Assembly (NCBI RefSeq): GCF_007741535.1
Contig: NZ_CP036525.1
Location: 186,001 to 250,000 of the forward strand
Reading direction: 5' to 3'
Length of the DNA stretch: 64,000 nucleotides
Source of the DNA: Rubripirellula lacrimiformis
GTDB lineage: Bacteria > Planctomycetota > Planctomycetia > Pirellulales > Pirellulaceae
This document shows positions 26,576 to 35,969 of the stretch, piece by piece. A program made the position numbers and the translations under genes. Below the pieces are notes generated by a model. It had not been told where the DNA came from, did not search any database, and was given only the letters and a program-made list of their open reading frames with translations. How positions within the stretch are numbered: the stretch's first letter is position 1; each line of letters begins with the position of its first letter.

Positions 26576-27352
26576 TTGGCCGAACTGAACCTGGCAATTC
26601 GAATTGATTCTTTGAAGCGCCCGCTGCGTCAATCGCTGCAGTGGGCATCTCAGTTGGGGGTCCGCAGCGTCGAATTAGACGCGCGCAGCGGGATCCACCC
26701 TTCTCAATTGTCGGACACTGGGCTCCGTCAATTGCGGAAAATGCTGGATGACCTCAACTTGAAGGTCGCATCCCTGCGTTTTCCCACGCGCCGGGGCTTT
26801 GATCATCTGGAAAATTTGGACCAACGAGTCGACGCAACCAAGTCGGCGATGTTGCTAGCATATAAGTTGGGAGCTCCCGTTCTGATCAATGCGATCGGTC
26901 AGGTGCCCGATTCGGCGGACGATCCACGCTATGTGACGATGTCCGAAGTGCTGGACGACCTTGGCCGGCATGGGGCTCGTGTCGGAGCCTTCTTTGCTGC
27001 CGAAACCGGTACCGAATCGGGGCAGGCTTTGGCCACGATTTTGGACACTTCCGAAGACGGTTTTGTGGGCGTTGCGTTGAACCCAGGCCAACTGATCGTC
27101 AACCGGTTTTCGGTTCCCGACGCGGTGAAGGCTCTGCGAGACCGGATCCAGGTGGTGTGTGCTGTCGATGGAGTGATCGATCTGGCAGCCGGTCGAGGCA
27201 TCTCGGTGCCACTGGGGCAGGGCATCGCCGACTACCCGAATCTGATTGGGATGTTGGAAGAAAACCGTTACCGCGGCCGCTATATCGTCGGCCGCGGCGA
27301 TTCGACGATGGACGAATTGCAGCAAGGTGTCGAATACCTGACCAACCTGTAG
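26576..27352 (+). CDS. Sugar phosphate isomerase/epimerase-like TIM-barrel protein (TTG start)
   Basis: A 258-residue protein of the xylose isomerase-like TIM-barrel superfamily, which isomerises or epimerises small sugars. The first strand LAIRIDSL and helix SLQWASQLGVRSVELDA begin directly after the TTG at 26576; no ATG lies upstream in frame and the first internal ATG would remove this strand, so a TTG start is preferred. Later segments include GAFFAAETGT and FVGVALNPGQLIVN. Usual metal ligands are only partly recognisable, so activity is uncertain. Confidence 0.7.
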   Translation: MAELNLAIRIDSLKRPLRQSLQWASQLGVRSVELDARSGIHPSQLSDTGLRQLRKMLDDLNLKVASLRFPTRRGFDHLENLDQRVDATKSAMLLAYKLGAPVLINAIGQVPDSADDPRYVTMSEVLDDLGRHGARVGAFFAAETGTESGQALATILDTSEDGFVGVALNPGQLIVNRFSVPDAVKALRDRIQVVCAVDGVIDLAAGRGISVPLGQGIADYPNLIGMLEENRYRGRYIVGRGDSTMDELQQGVEYLTNL

Positions 27353-27448
27353 ACAACTCCACTTTTCAGGCCGCCCAAACGCTACCGATAGGATGCAAGC
27401 GCTTTGCCGTGGGCCATGGCCCACGATGCCAGCGAGTATCATGTCCAG

Positions 27449-27742
27449 ATGGATGAATCGGCACGACGTCGCAATCAACCTACCCACGGAGCACCGGAAG
27501 TCATGTTTGGAATCTTAGCATTGGTGGCACTGGCCGTCGGAGCGATCGGGTGGCTCTGGATCACCGTCACGGCCTTCAGTGACGGTGACATGTTGTGGGG
27601 AATTGGCTGTCTGGTGCTTTCCCCGTTGTGCCTTGTCTACGGTTTCTTGAACCTGGACGAACTGAAGGTTCCTTTGGCGATGGTGGTCGGCGGTGGAGTC
27701 AGCCAGGTTGCGATCGGAATCTTAGGGGCGGTGTTGAGCTAG
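27449..27742 (+). CDS. Small membrane protein, hypothetical
   Basis: A 97-residue protein with a short charged N-terminus (MDESARRRNQ) and three hydrophobic segments (about 20-40, 45-65 and 73-95), hence an integral membrane protein. I recognise no family. The frame is open from 27404; the Met at 27449 is preferred because it places a clean cytosolic N-terminus before the first helix, and 27503 is a further option. It lies 96 bp after the TIM-barrel gene on the same strand and is followed by the alginate lyase gene after 60 bp. Confidence 0.6.
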   Translation: MDESARRRNQPTHGAPEVMFGILALVALAVGAIGWLWITVTAFSDGDMLWGIGCLVLSPLCLVYGFLNLDELKVPLAMVVGGGVSQVAIGILGAVLS

Positions 27743-27802
27743 TTTGTGATTCGCGACGCCGCTTGTTGTGCCGATGGACAACTTTTACCGAGGACCAAAC
27801 CG

Positions 27803-28513
27803 ATGCGACATTGGATTCTTCTTTGCTTGCTGGTCACGTCCAGCACCGCGATCGCCGATGAACTGCCCGCGAAGGTGCTGGACTTGTCGGATTGGATGCT
27901 GACGCTTCCCGAAGACACGGATCGTCCCGGCAAGCCGGACGAAATCAAACAGACGGAACTGGAGACGTTTTCCGATCCTCGCTACTTCTTTGCAGCCCCG
28001 ACCGGCGGAGTTGTTTTTCGTGCTCATTGCGGCGGCGCGACGACCAAAGGTTCTAGTTTTCCTCGCTGCGAACTACGCGAGATGGCCGATGCAAAGAATC
28101 GAGCCGGATGGGACACCGGTGGGGAAACTGTTCACACGATGACGATGAAAGTGGCCATCGCCAAGACACCGCCTGTGAAGCAGCATGTCGTTTGCGCGCA
28201 GATTCACGACGCGGACGATGACTTGATGATGATTCGCTTAGAAGGCACCAAGTTGTTTATCGAACGAAACGACGTCGGTGATGTGATGCTGGATCGCAAG
28301 TACAAGTTGGGGAGTCCGATTGAATTGAAAATTCAAGCCGCCGACGGGCACGTCAAAGTCTGGCATGACGGTGACCTGAAAATGGATTGGAAAGTGTCTC
28401 GCAAAGGCTGTTACTTCAAAGCCGGCTGTTACACCCAATCGAATACCCAGCGCGGTGACGACGCGGACTCGTATGCCGAAGTCGTGATCTATGATCTGAA
28501 CGTTCGCGGTTGA
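27803..28513 (+). CDS. Secreted PL7-family alginate lyase
   Basis: A 236-residue protein with a signal peptide (MRHWILLCLLVTSSTAIA, cleavage probably before DELP). The mature part is a polysaccharide lyase family 7 jelly-roll that cleaves alginate by beta-elimination. The three PL7 signatures are present in order: RCELREM (usually R-S/T-ELREM), QIH, and YFKAGCYTQ (usually YFKAGVYNQ), carrying the catalytic Gln, His and Tyr and the substrate-binding Arg and Lys. The ATG at 27803 has a GAGGA upstream; an earlier in-frame Met (27746) would spoil the signal peptide. Cys at two motif positions could form a disulphide. It fits a marine bacterium feeding on algal polysaccharide. Confidence 0.88.
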   Translation: MRHWILLCLLVTSSTAIADELPAKVLDLSDWMLTLPEDTDRPGKPDEIKQTELETFSDPRYFFAAPTGGVVFRAHCGGATTKGSSFPRCELREMADAKNRAGWDTGGETVHTMTMKVAIAKTPPVKQHVVCAQIHDADDDLMMIRLEGTKLFIERNDVGDVMLDRKYKLGSPIELKIQAADGHVKVWHDGDLKMDWKVSRKGCYFKAGCYTQSNTQRGDDADSYAEVVIYDLNVRG

Positions 28514-28524
28514 TCGTCGTTGGG

Positions 28525-29805
28525 CTAGGCCCTTTGCTGACTCCACAGTTCCAGCATTTTGATCACGTGCTGTGCGGCTTCGACCATTTCGTCCAAGCAG
28601 GCGAATTCGGTGACCGCATGAATGTTGTGCTGGCCGCTGGACAGGTTTGGTGTGGGCAACCCTTTTTCGGTCAACTGGCTGCCGTCGGTTCCACCGCGGA
28701 TGATCATGCGAGTCGGTTGACGACCAAGTTGTTCAAAGGCGGCTTCGGCTAGCGAGACCGATTCGGGAAGATCGTCCAAACCTTCGCGTAGGTTTCGGTA
28801 CTGTTGGCGTATCGACACGTGGGCTTCGATGCCGGGTGTATCGGCGGCAACTTGGTTCGCGGTGGTTTCGATCAATCGGGCATAGTCGGCAAGGTCTTCG
28901 CTTTCGAAGGATCGCAGAATCAGATCAACGCTTGCTTCGCCGACACCGCCATGGATGGTGTGCGGGTGGATGAATCCTTCGCGATCCTCGGTCGTTTCGG
29001 GCGTGCAGGTGGTGCGGGGCAGGGCGGATACAAAGTCGGCGGCCGCACGCAGGGCATTGACCATGCGGCCCTTGCCGATCGACGGGTGGATGTTGTGTCC
29101 GACGAAGCGAACGGTGGCACCATCGGCCGAAAACGTTTCAACATCAATCACGCCCGCACCACCACCGTCCAGCGTGTAGGCGACGGTGGCATCGAGTTTG
29201 CGGAGGTCGATCTTGTCCGTACCCCGTCCGATCTCTTCGTCACAGGTGAACAGGATTCGCACCGGCCCGTGCACCAGGTGCGGGTTTTCGATCAGTGTCT
29301 GTGCGACTTCCATGATGATCGCAATCCCCGCTTTGTCGTCACCGCCAAGCAGGGTTCGCCCGTCGGTGGTGATCAGGGTCTTCCCGACCAAATCGGAAAG
29401 CGATTCGGACTTTGCGACCGAAATCAGGCCGCCGGAGGGCAGGGGAATGTCGCCGCCGGCATAGGCATCGATGACCTGTGGGTTGACGTCCTTGCCGGGG
29501 GCTTCCGGTGACGTGTCCATGTGGGCCACCATCGCCACGGTGGGGCTGGGGCTGCCGGCGGACACGCTCCCATCGGTCGCAGGAACCGTTCCCCAGACCA
29601 GTGCGTTTTCATCCAGTTCGGCGTCCAGGATGCTGATCGCAGCCAGTTCGTCTCGCAACATTTGCCCCAGTTCGCGTTGCCCAGGCGAACTAGGGTACAG
29701 GTTCGACGAGGGATCGGCCGTCGTTTCGACTCGCACATACCGAAGGAAACGGTCCAAAAGACGTGAACGATCGATCATGACAGTCGAGGGGGTTACCGGT
29801 TGCAT
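28525..29805 (-). CDS. pepT: Peptidase T (tripeptide aminopeptidase)
   Basis: A 426-residue M20B metallopeptidase that removes the N-terminal residue from tripeptides in the cytosol. Zinc-ligand and catalytic segments are in order: HMDTS, LLGGDDKAGIA, CDEEIGRG with the general-base Glu, TLDGGG, and a C-terminal GGTDGSQL followed by a His in SGQHNIHAV. The frame is open from 29856; Met at 29805 or 29778 (MIDRSRLLDRFLRY) fits the family N-terminus better. The alginate lyase gene converges on it with 11 bp between the stops. Confidence 0.92.
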   Translation of the reverse strand: MQPVTPSTVMIDRSRLLDRFLRYVRVETTADPSSNLYPSSPGQRELGQMLRDELAAISILDAELDENALVWGTVPATDGSVSAGSPSPTVAMVAHMDTSPEAPGKDVNPQVIDAYAGGDIPLPSGGLISVAKSESLSDLVGKTLITTDGRTLLGGDDKAGIAIIMEVAQTLIENPHLVHGPVRILFTCDEEIGRGTDKIDLRKLDATVAYTLDGGGAGVIDVETFSADGATVRFVGHNIHPSIGKGRMVNALRAAADFVSALPRTTCTPETTEDREGFIHPHTIHGGVGEASVDLILRSFESEDLADYARLIETTANQVAADTPGIEAHVSIRQQYRNLREGLDDLPESVSLAEAAFEQLGRQPTRMIIRGGTDGSQLTEKGLPTPNLSSGQHNIHAVTEFACLDEMVEAAQHVIKMLELWSQQRA

Positions 29806-29960
29806 GGGATTCTTTTGGGGCACAGCGTTCGAACGATGGCGAGACACCCTGTACATTGTTTCATAGAACGTTGGTCGCAGGCACCCGAGGATTCGTCGGC
29901 TTTGTTCTGTCTGTCACCCGGAACGTTCTTTCGCCCCGTGAATACGGAAATCTACCCTCG

Positions 29961-30926
29961 ATGGTCGCCCAAGTTTCTTATCTGATCTTTGACGTCGAAA
30001 GCGTTGCCGACGGGGAATTGGTTTCTCGGATCCGGTATCCCGGCATGGACTATTCGCCACAGGATGCGATCGCGACCTACCAGGACGAATTGATGGAAAC
30101 CAGGGGAACGACTTTCATTCCCCATACCTTCCAGTTGCCGGTGGCCGTGGTCGTTGCCAAGGTTTCGGCTGATTTTCGACTGGTCGATGTGGTTTCGCTG
30201 GATGAACCCGAGTTTCGTCCGCACGTGATCACGCAAAGCTTTTGGCGTGGTTGGGACGCGTACAAGTATCCGACTTGGGTGACGTTCAATGGGCGTTCGT
30301 TCGACGTCCCGCTGATGGAATTGGCTGCGTACCGGTTTGGCATTTCACTTCCGAAATGGTTCCGCGGCGACGGCTACAAAGCACCGCGAAATCGATACAA
30401 CACCGCGGCCCACCTCGATTTGCAGGACGTGCTGACCAACTTCGGTGCCGCCCGCTGCAACGGAGGGTTGAACCTCGTTTCACAGATGTTGGGGAAACCA
30501 GGCAAAATGGATCTGACCGGTGACCAGGTTCAACAGCAGCACAACGAGGGCAACAAGAAGGCCATCAGTGACTACTGTCGCTGTGATGTCCTGGATACCT
30601 ATTTCGTGTTCCTGCGAACGCGGGTGCTGACTGGAAACATCACTCTGGATCAAGAGATTCAGTTGGTGGCGGAAGCGAAGCAGTGGATCGAAGAAAGGGC
30701 CCCAGACTGCGAGGCTTACCGAGACTACCTCGGCCATTGGCGTGAATGGGCCAACCCCTGGGCGATCGAGGTGGACCCCAAGGCGGACACCGATGATGTA
30801 CCAGAATCGGCCACCGATGCCGCCGCCGATGCCCCTGTCCAAGCGGTTTCTAGCGTCGATTCGGAGTCTCCGGGCACACCGTCGGTGGACGCCGCAGCCG
30901 ATCCAAAAACCGATGAATCCCCCTGA
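29961..30926 (+). CDS. Predicted PolB-like 3'-5' exonuclease
   Basis: A 321-residue protein with the RNase H-fold exonuclease motifs of the family related to the DNA polymerase B proofreading domain. Exo I is LIFDVES (D9/E11 region), Exo II is TFNGRSFDVPL, and Exo III is YCRCDVLDTYFV, so all acidic metal ligands are there. After about residue 265 the tail is low-complexity, rich in Ala, Asp, Pro and Ser. The start at 29961 (MVAQVSYLIFD) is preferred because it is 5 residues before the first strand; the frame is open from 29856. Its DNA-repair or RNA-processing role is not established for this family. Confidence 0.82.
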   Translation: MVAQVSYLIFDVESVADGELVSRIRYPGMDYSPQDAIATYQDELMETRGTTFIPHTFQLPVAVVVAKVSADFRLVDVVSLDEPEFRPHVITQSFWRGWDAYKYPTWVTFNGRSFDVPLMELAAYRFGISLPKWFRGDGYKAPRNRYNTAAHLDLQDVLTNFGAARCNGGLNLVSQMLGKPGKMDLTGDQVQQQHNEGNKKAISDYCRCDVLDTYFVFLRTRVLTGNITLDQEIQLVAEAKQWIEERAPDCEAYRDYLGHWREWANPWAIEVDPKADTDDVPESATDAAADAPVQAVSSVDSESPGTPSVDAAADPKTDESP

Positions 30927-31159
30927 AAATGCGGTTACCCGCTCCCCCCGACGTCGACCTTTTGCCCGTTTCCTCTTTACGTCGCCGTGGTTGGATCAGT
31001 ACGGTGGATCGATGTTAAGGATTGCGCCGTTGGGACCGCTGCTGATCAGGCAGCCACAAGCGCAGAAAATTTTGCCTCCGCTTCGGAATTGATGGCTCGA
31101 CCATGCCGGCTGGACAAGGAAGTCTTCGCCAATCGTCGCTTACATTGCATCGCTTGTCG

Positions 31160-34100
31160 ATGAAATGCTGGGCGTGGATCGTCATGTTTTCGGTGACATG
31201 GGGGGCGATCGGGTGCACGAATTTGTGCGCTGCCGACGATCTTTCCCCCCCATCGTTTTCGTCCGATGAACAGACGACCGATCTGCGATTGCGTTGGGAG
31301 TGGGCGTCGCCCAATCCAGTTCGCTGGAATCTACAAGCATCGATCGTGGAGTCCCGCGATGGAGTTCCGGAAGCTCGAATTCTAGATGTCGAAAACCACT
31401 GCGACGAATCACATGCGGTCGCTGCGTTTTCTCATGCCGGCAACGGATTAGCTGCCGTCAACCAATTGGGTTTTCAAACTCGGCTGCCGATGCGGGATGG
31501 ATCGGTCGTGTTTCGATTGCGATGTTCTTCCGATGCGGTGCTGCGAATTCGAAGGTTTGCGAACCGATCAGGCGGCGGGGACGACGAGGTCGTCGAGGTG
31601 CCCGTCCAACAGTTGCTGAGCGGGGACCCGGTCGAATCCAAACAAGCCAGTGCGAACCAACAAACTTGGTCGCTGCGCCGGGTCACCAGTGACACACTGC
31701 GGATCCACACCGGACGCGATCTACCGATCATTCAGCCGGGCACATCGATCGGCATGTCGGTTCGTGTCAACGCGTGCACCGCGCACCGGTTACAGACTCT
31801 GTCGCTGCGATACGGAATTTTCCATGTCGGACGCGGGGAAACGGTGGTCAGCGGAGACCGCAAGGTCGAAGTCGATGGGCAAGGAAACTCGCCATCGATC
31901 GATCTGTCCGATCTGGCACCCGGTGACGAAGGCGTGTACGAAGTCCGCTGCGAAATCTCGGATGATCAAGACAACCTATGGTCTCGACTGCGTCGTCGTG
32001 AACCGCCCATTGCTGCGGTCAGTGAGACGATCGTGGTGATGAACGATCACGTTCCCGAACGTTCCAAAGAACACCGTCCGTGGGAATCGCTGGCAACGAT
32101 TCGACCGTCCGATTCATCTTGGTCCGTCGACCAATGGCTACCCAAACAGGCGACGCGTTTGATTCCGGGGGTCATTGGCGTTTCCAATGATCTGGCCCAG
32201 GCTGAATCGGCTGGTGAAACGGTGTCCGTGCTGGATCCACAGCACGTCTACCGGGCCACTTTGCCAGTACGAGATCAGCATCAACCGCACCGCATCACGC
32301 TGCGGTATCCTGCCGACTTGGCCAGTCCGCTGCAGGTCGATGTTGCTGCGGGTGACAATCGTGCCGGAATGCCCGTGTCATTTGTGTTGACCAAGGACGA
32401 CCGGACGGTTGTTCTATCGCGTGATCCAAACGAAACCAAACAGGGCGCCGAAGCAACCAACTGGGCGACACATTCCTTCGTCTATTACCCCAGCGGAAAT
32501 GACCAGATCTGGATCACCAATCCAAGCCAGGATGCAAAAGTTCGTTTCGAGTCGATCCGCATCGAAGCGGGACCGCATCGTTTGTCGGCATCGACGCCCG
32601 ATATCCCTCACCAACGTGATGTTGCACTGGCTCTGGGGAACCTAGCCTGGGTAGACGACTGGTCGGCGGATCTGACCCGCCGTGAAGTGATCCATAACAT
32701 CAGTCGTCGCACGGCGATGATGTACCGCACCTGGACCGCGTCCCAGCGATTGGCCGACTATGCGCTCGTAAATGGCATGAACTCGGTCGTGGTACCATCG
32801 ACCGATGGGAAGGTGTCCTGGTTCGATGGTGGGAAACACTTTGATCGCTGTTTTGCAGATGGAGACGACCGTGGTCGGTTGCGAATTCTAATGCGGATGA
32901 TCGCGCGGTACGACTTGGGTGTCATCGTCCGAATCGATCCCGCGATGGCGATGTCACCGATCGAATCCAAGGTTCGGCTTCATCCCGATCAAGACGATCA
33001 ATGGTTGTCGGGCCAATCGAAATCAGCCGGACTTGCGGACCCTGGATACCGATGGGATCACCCCGGTGTGGAGTCGCAGGTCGCATCGATGGTGGCTGAT
33101 CTGAATCAAATTTGCCAATCGGAGCCGGCCTTTCGCAATCTGTTGGTGCGGTTGCCCCAGCCCACCGATTCGATCGTTGCAGCGATCGCCGAGCAATTGC
33201 CGGCGACCAGTCGTTTGCTGGTGCAAGTCGGGACTGGGACGGAAAGTGAGGTGCTGTCGGTAGCCGGCGGTTCGGATGATTCGGTCGTTACCCCGGTTCA
33301 TTCGCTTGTTCGCCGCGGTCGCCAACCTTTGGCTTCTCAATCGACCTTCCAAAGTCGGTTGATGTCCGTCCGGCAATCACGCCCGGTTGCGCAACTAGCG
33401 GTCGAGATCGGGCAAGCGGATTCGGGCGGCAAACCGGTATTCTGGAACCATCAAATCGACACGGATGCCGTTCGTGTGTTGGACCAGCTGGATCCTTCGA
33501 TCTTGCTGGTTCGATTGCCTCGATCGACCGCAACACTGGCGCCCCGGTTGGCGGACGTGTTGCGTGGGATCGCTTCGACACCGGTTGGTGACGCAAACCA
33601 GGACGATGTTTCAGGGTCGGCGTCCGAGACGATACGCGTCAACGTGGCGCATCACGAAGGGCAAACCTTTCTAACTCTGCTGAGTCTTGCGCCTTGGGAA
33701 AGTGAAGTTGAATTTCAGTCCCGTGATCAGCATCCATGGAACGTCAGCCACGGCGATGTCGAATTGGTGCGGGCGCCCGTTTCGGTTGAAAACACAGCTG
33801 GTTCCGATCGTTCCGCCGCGATGGGGCAATCGCAGCGATGGCGAGTGACCATTCCGGCAGGCGAGTTTGCGGTGCTGCGAAGTGATCATCCCGCGGCCGG
33901 GCTGGTCGACTGGACAGCGACCGCCAGCGGTGGTGCCGAGACATCGGGCCGAATCAAACAACAGGTGACGTCCGTCGTTGAACGGATCGGGATGTTAAGC
34001 AGTCCCGAGAGTTACCGTGGACTCAACAATGGTGGTTTTGAACATTCCGGAGGCATGGGGTTGGTTGGTTGGCTGCACGCACAGCACCCACCCAACTGTG

Positions 34101-34729
34101 TCCAAATCGAAACAGGCGACTGCATCGAAGGACAGCAATCGGTATTGCTGACGACCGACGCCGCGGTATCCACGCGAACCTGGTTGGTCAGCGAAATGGT
34201 CGATCCACCGGCCAGCGGGCGTTTGGCCGTGTCGATTGCCTGTCGCGGGGAATTGAAAGGCCAAGATGCAAGCCATCGTTTGCGAGTGTCGATCGAAGCG
34301 ACGCGAGATGGATCTCCGATTCGTCAGAGTGCCGAATTCGATGTACCCTGCAATGGGAAGTGGCAGCCGCGCAGCATGGTTCTGGAAGCCGATGGGATCG
34401 ATCCTGACCGCACCGAATCGTTGCGATTGACGATCGATAGTTTGTCGGGCGGCCGAATTTGGATTGACGATATTCGACTGCACGATCGATTCCCAACGTC
34501 GAAGGAAAGAGCCGAGTTGCAGAGCCAGGCTTTCTTGGCTGTTCAAGGGCTGCAGCGAGGAAACTTGACTCCTTCGGCACGATTGCTTCAGAATCATTGG
34601 GCTCGATATCTATTGGCCAAACCGACACCAATCGAAAAACCGGTTGTTGAAACGGTTTCGAACGAAGAAGAAACACCGGGCGTTGCCGAGCGAGTTCGCA
34701 GCTGGTTACCGCGACGATTGAGATTCTAG
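31160..34729 (+). CDS. Very large secreted protein, hypothetical (TIM-barrel-like plus lectin-like end)
   Basis: A 1189-residue exported protein. The signal peptide starts MKCWAWIVMFSVTWGAIGC, with a possible lipobox Cys and alternative cleavage after LCAA. The first 470 residues are beta-rich. The middle (about 500-800) has alternating helices and strands like a TIM barrel, with GMNSVVVPSTDGKVSWFDGG and ARYDLGVIVRIDPAMA. Residues about 970-1130 (NGGFEHSGG...IWIDDIRLHD) look like a carbohydrate-binding jelly-roll. No catalytic motif is identified. The chosen ATG is at 31160; the frame is open from 31103. The stop is 29 bases before the next gene. Confidence 0.65.
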   Translation: MKCWAWIVMFSVTWGAIGCTNLCAADDLSPPSFSSDEQTTDLRLRWEWASPNPVRWNLQASIVESRDGVPEARILDVENHCDESHAVAAFSHAGNGLAAVNQLGFQTRLPMRDGSVVFRLRCSSDAVLRIRRFANRSGGGDDEVVEVPVQQLLSGDPVESKQASANQQTWSLRRVTSDTLRIHTGRDLPIIQPGTSIGMSVRVNACTAHRLQTLSLRYGIFHVGRGETVVSGDRKVEVDGQGNSPSIDLSDLAPGDEGVYEVRCEISDDQDNLWSRLRRREPPIAAVSETIVVMNDHVPERSKEHRPWESLATIRPSDSSWSVDQWLPKQATRLIPGVIGVSNDLAQAESAGETVSVLDPQHVYRATLPVRDQHQPHRITLRYPADLASPLQVDVAAGDNRAGMPVSFVLTKDDRTVVLSRDPNETKQGAEATNWATHSFVYYPSGNDQIWITNPSQDAKVRFESIRIEAGPHRLSASTPDIPHQRDVALALGNLAWVDDWSADLTRREVIHNISRRTAMMYRTWTASQRLADYALVNGMNSVVVPSTDGKVSWFDGGKHFDRCFADGDDRGRLRILMRMIARYDLGVIVRIDPAMAMSPIESKVRLHPDQDDQWLSGQSKSAGLADPGYRWDHPGVESQVASMVADLNQICQSEPAFRNLLVRLPQPTDSIVAAIAEQLPATSRLLVQVGTGTESEVLSVAGGSDDSVVTPVHSLVRRGRQPLASQSTFQSRLMSVRQSRPVAQLAVEIGQADSGGKPVFWNHQIDTDAVRVLDQLDPSILLVRLPRSTATLAPRLADVLRGIASTPVGDANQDDVSGSASETIRVNVAHHEGQTFLTLLSLAPWESEVEFQSRDQHPWNVSHGDVELVRAPVSVENTAGSDRSAAMGQSQRWRVTIPAGEFAVLRSDHPAAGLVDWTATASGGAETSGRIKQQVTSVVERIGMLSSPESYRGLNNGGFEHSGGMGLVGWLHAQHPPNCVQIETGDCIEGQQSVLLTTDAAVSTRTWLVSEMVDPPASGRLAVSIACRGELKGQDASHRLRVSIEATRDGSPIRQSAEFDVPCNGKWQPRSMVLEADGIDPDRTESLRLTIDSLSGGRIWIDDIRLHDRFPTSKERAELQSQAFLAVQGLQRGNLTPSARLLQNHWARYLLAKPTPIEKPVVETVSNEEETPGVAERVRSWLPRRLRF

Positions 34730-34758
34730 ATTTTCAGCTACATAGGTGATGTGGGGTC

Positions 34759-35565
34759 ATGATGCGAAGTTGGGTCAAACGAATTGCTTTGGTGGCGTTG
34801 GGGATCGGTCTGTTGGCAGGTGGAGCGGCTTGGTGGGCGCTTCAGCAGACTCAGTTCGTTCCCGAGTTCTACACGCGTGCCGCGTCCAACCGGGCATCGA
34901 CAACGGTCGAAGCCAGTCGTCGGTTGCAAGCCGAGGTGGAACAGCTGCAAAGCAATGTTGCCAAGATCGGTTCATGGCGTGCCGCGTTCAGTGACGAACA
35001 GATCAACGCCTGGCTGATCGAAGAACTGCCCAACAAGTTCCCGCGGTTGGCAGCACTGGGCGCGAGTGAACCGCGGATCGTGATCGAAGACGAACGTGTT
35101 TTAGCAGCCGTCCGCTATCGGCACGGCGGAATCGACACGGTCGTGTCTTGCGAATTCCGCGTCGAACTGACCGAAGAACCCAACATGTTGGCGTTCCGAG
35201 TACAGAACCTAAGAGCCGGGTCGCTGCCATTGCCGCTGAGCAAGTTTCAGCGTGGCATTTCCAAGGAAGCAGCACGTGGTGACATCGACATTCACTGGGA
35301 CATGACCGAAACCGGACCGATCGCGCTGGTCACCGTTCCCAGCGAAGATCCTAGATATTCACTGAGCCCAGTGGTTGTCGAATCGTTGATGACGTACGAC
35401 GGCGCTCTGCTGTTGTCAGGACATACGGGTGAGTGGGCGCATCACGAATTTCAGCCGAAGGGGCCTGTGCACCAGTTCGTTTCTTATCGACCGGGCACCC
35501 AGCGGAACGACCAATCGCCACGAATTTCGTCAGAGCGATCCGAGCCGCCATCCACGATCCGCTGA
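34759..35565 (+). CDS. Membrane-anchored extracytoplasmic protein, hypothetical
   Basis: A 268-residue protein with a basic start (MMRSWVKR), one hydrophobic segment (9-28) and a soluble region. Residues about 75-90 (FSDEQINAWLIEELPNKFP) followed by beta-strand-rich sequence are reminiscent of DUF2140/YpmS-like anchored proteins; this is a weak resemblance. The last 25 residues are polar and may be disordered. Its final 82 bases overlap the convergent gene that ends at 35484, so the C-terminus may really be shorter or the overlap may be genuine. It follows the large secreted protein by 29 bp and may be co-transcribed with it. Confidence 0.65.
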   Translation: MMRSWVKRIALVALGIGLLAGGAAWWALQQTQFVPEFYTRAASNRASTTVEASRRLQAEVEQLQSNVAKIGSWRAAFSDEQINAWLIEELPNKFPRLAALGASEPRIVIEDERVLAAVRYRHGGIDTVVSCEFRVELTEEPNMLAFRVQNLRAGSLPLPLSKFQRGISKEAARGDIDIHWDMTETGPIALVTVPSEDPRYSLSPVVVESLMTYDGALLLSGHTGEWAHHEFQPKGPVHQFVSYRPGTQRNDQSPRISSERSEPPSTIR

Positions 35566-35936
35566 AAGGTCACCTGGGCCGACCGTTGCACCAATTCGGT
35601 GCCCGGCGCCGTCGCTATCAGTAGCCGTGCGGCGAATCGATTCGCGCCGGGATCGGTCTCTGCAATGTCCGTCCATGTTCCGGTGATGACCTGCGATACG
35701 TCGCCTCGGTCATTGCGAATCGGCCCTTGGTAGTCGAGGTACTGCAGCCGGTGGTCCGCAATCCTTTGGCAGTTCGATTGCACATCTTTCGATAAATCGA
35801 AACCGGGCGAAGTCGCCCAGGTCCGCAGCACATCCCCGTGTTGAAACATCCAATCCCAATGGTCATGTTCGGTCCGTTGCAGTTCGGTTCCGACACGATG
35901 AAGCAGCACGACGAATCGAAGGGCAGTCATGGTCAT
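35484..35936 (-). CDS. Small protein resembling the LigD 3'-phosphoesterase domain
   Basis: A 150-residue soluble protein. The order RFVVLLHR, then HDHWDWMFQHGDVLRTWA, then ADHRLQYLDYQGPI and a later GDVSQVITGTW matches the layout of the 3'-phosphoesterase domain of bacterial DNA ligase D, where a His and Asp/His pair bind metal and the domain trims 3' ends during end joining. Here it stands alone without ligase or polymerase domains. The match is by motif order only, and some LigD catalytic residues cannot be placed. It converges on and overlaps the gene at 34759-35565 by 82 bp. Confidence 0.55.
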   Translation of the reverse strand: MTMTALRFVVLLHRVGTELQRTEHDHWDWMFQHGDVLRTWATSPGFDLSKDVQSNCQRIADHRLQYLDYQGPIRNDRGDVSQVITGTWTDIAETDPGANRFAARLLIATAPGTELVQRSAQVTFQRIVDGGSDRSDEIRGDWSFRWVPGR

Positions 35937-35969
35937 GGATGAAATTCAACTCGTCACGAAACTGTTCCG

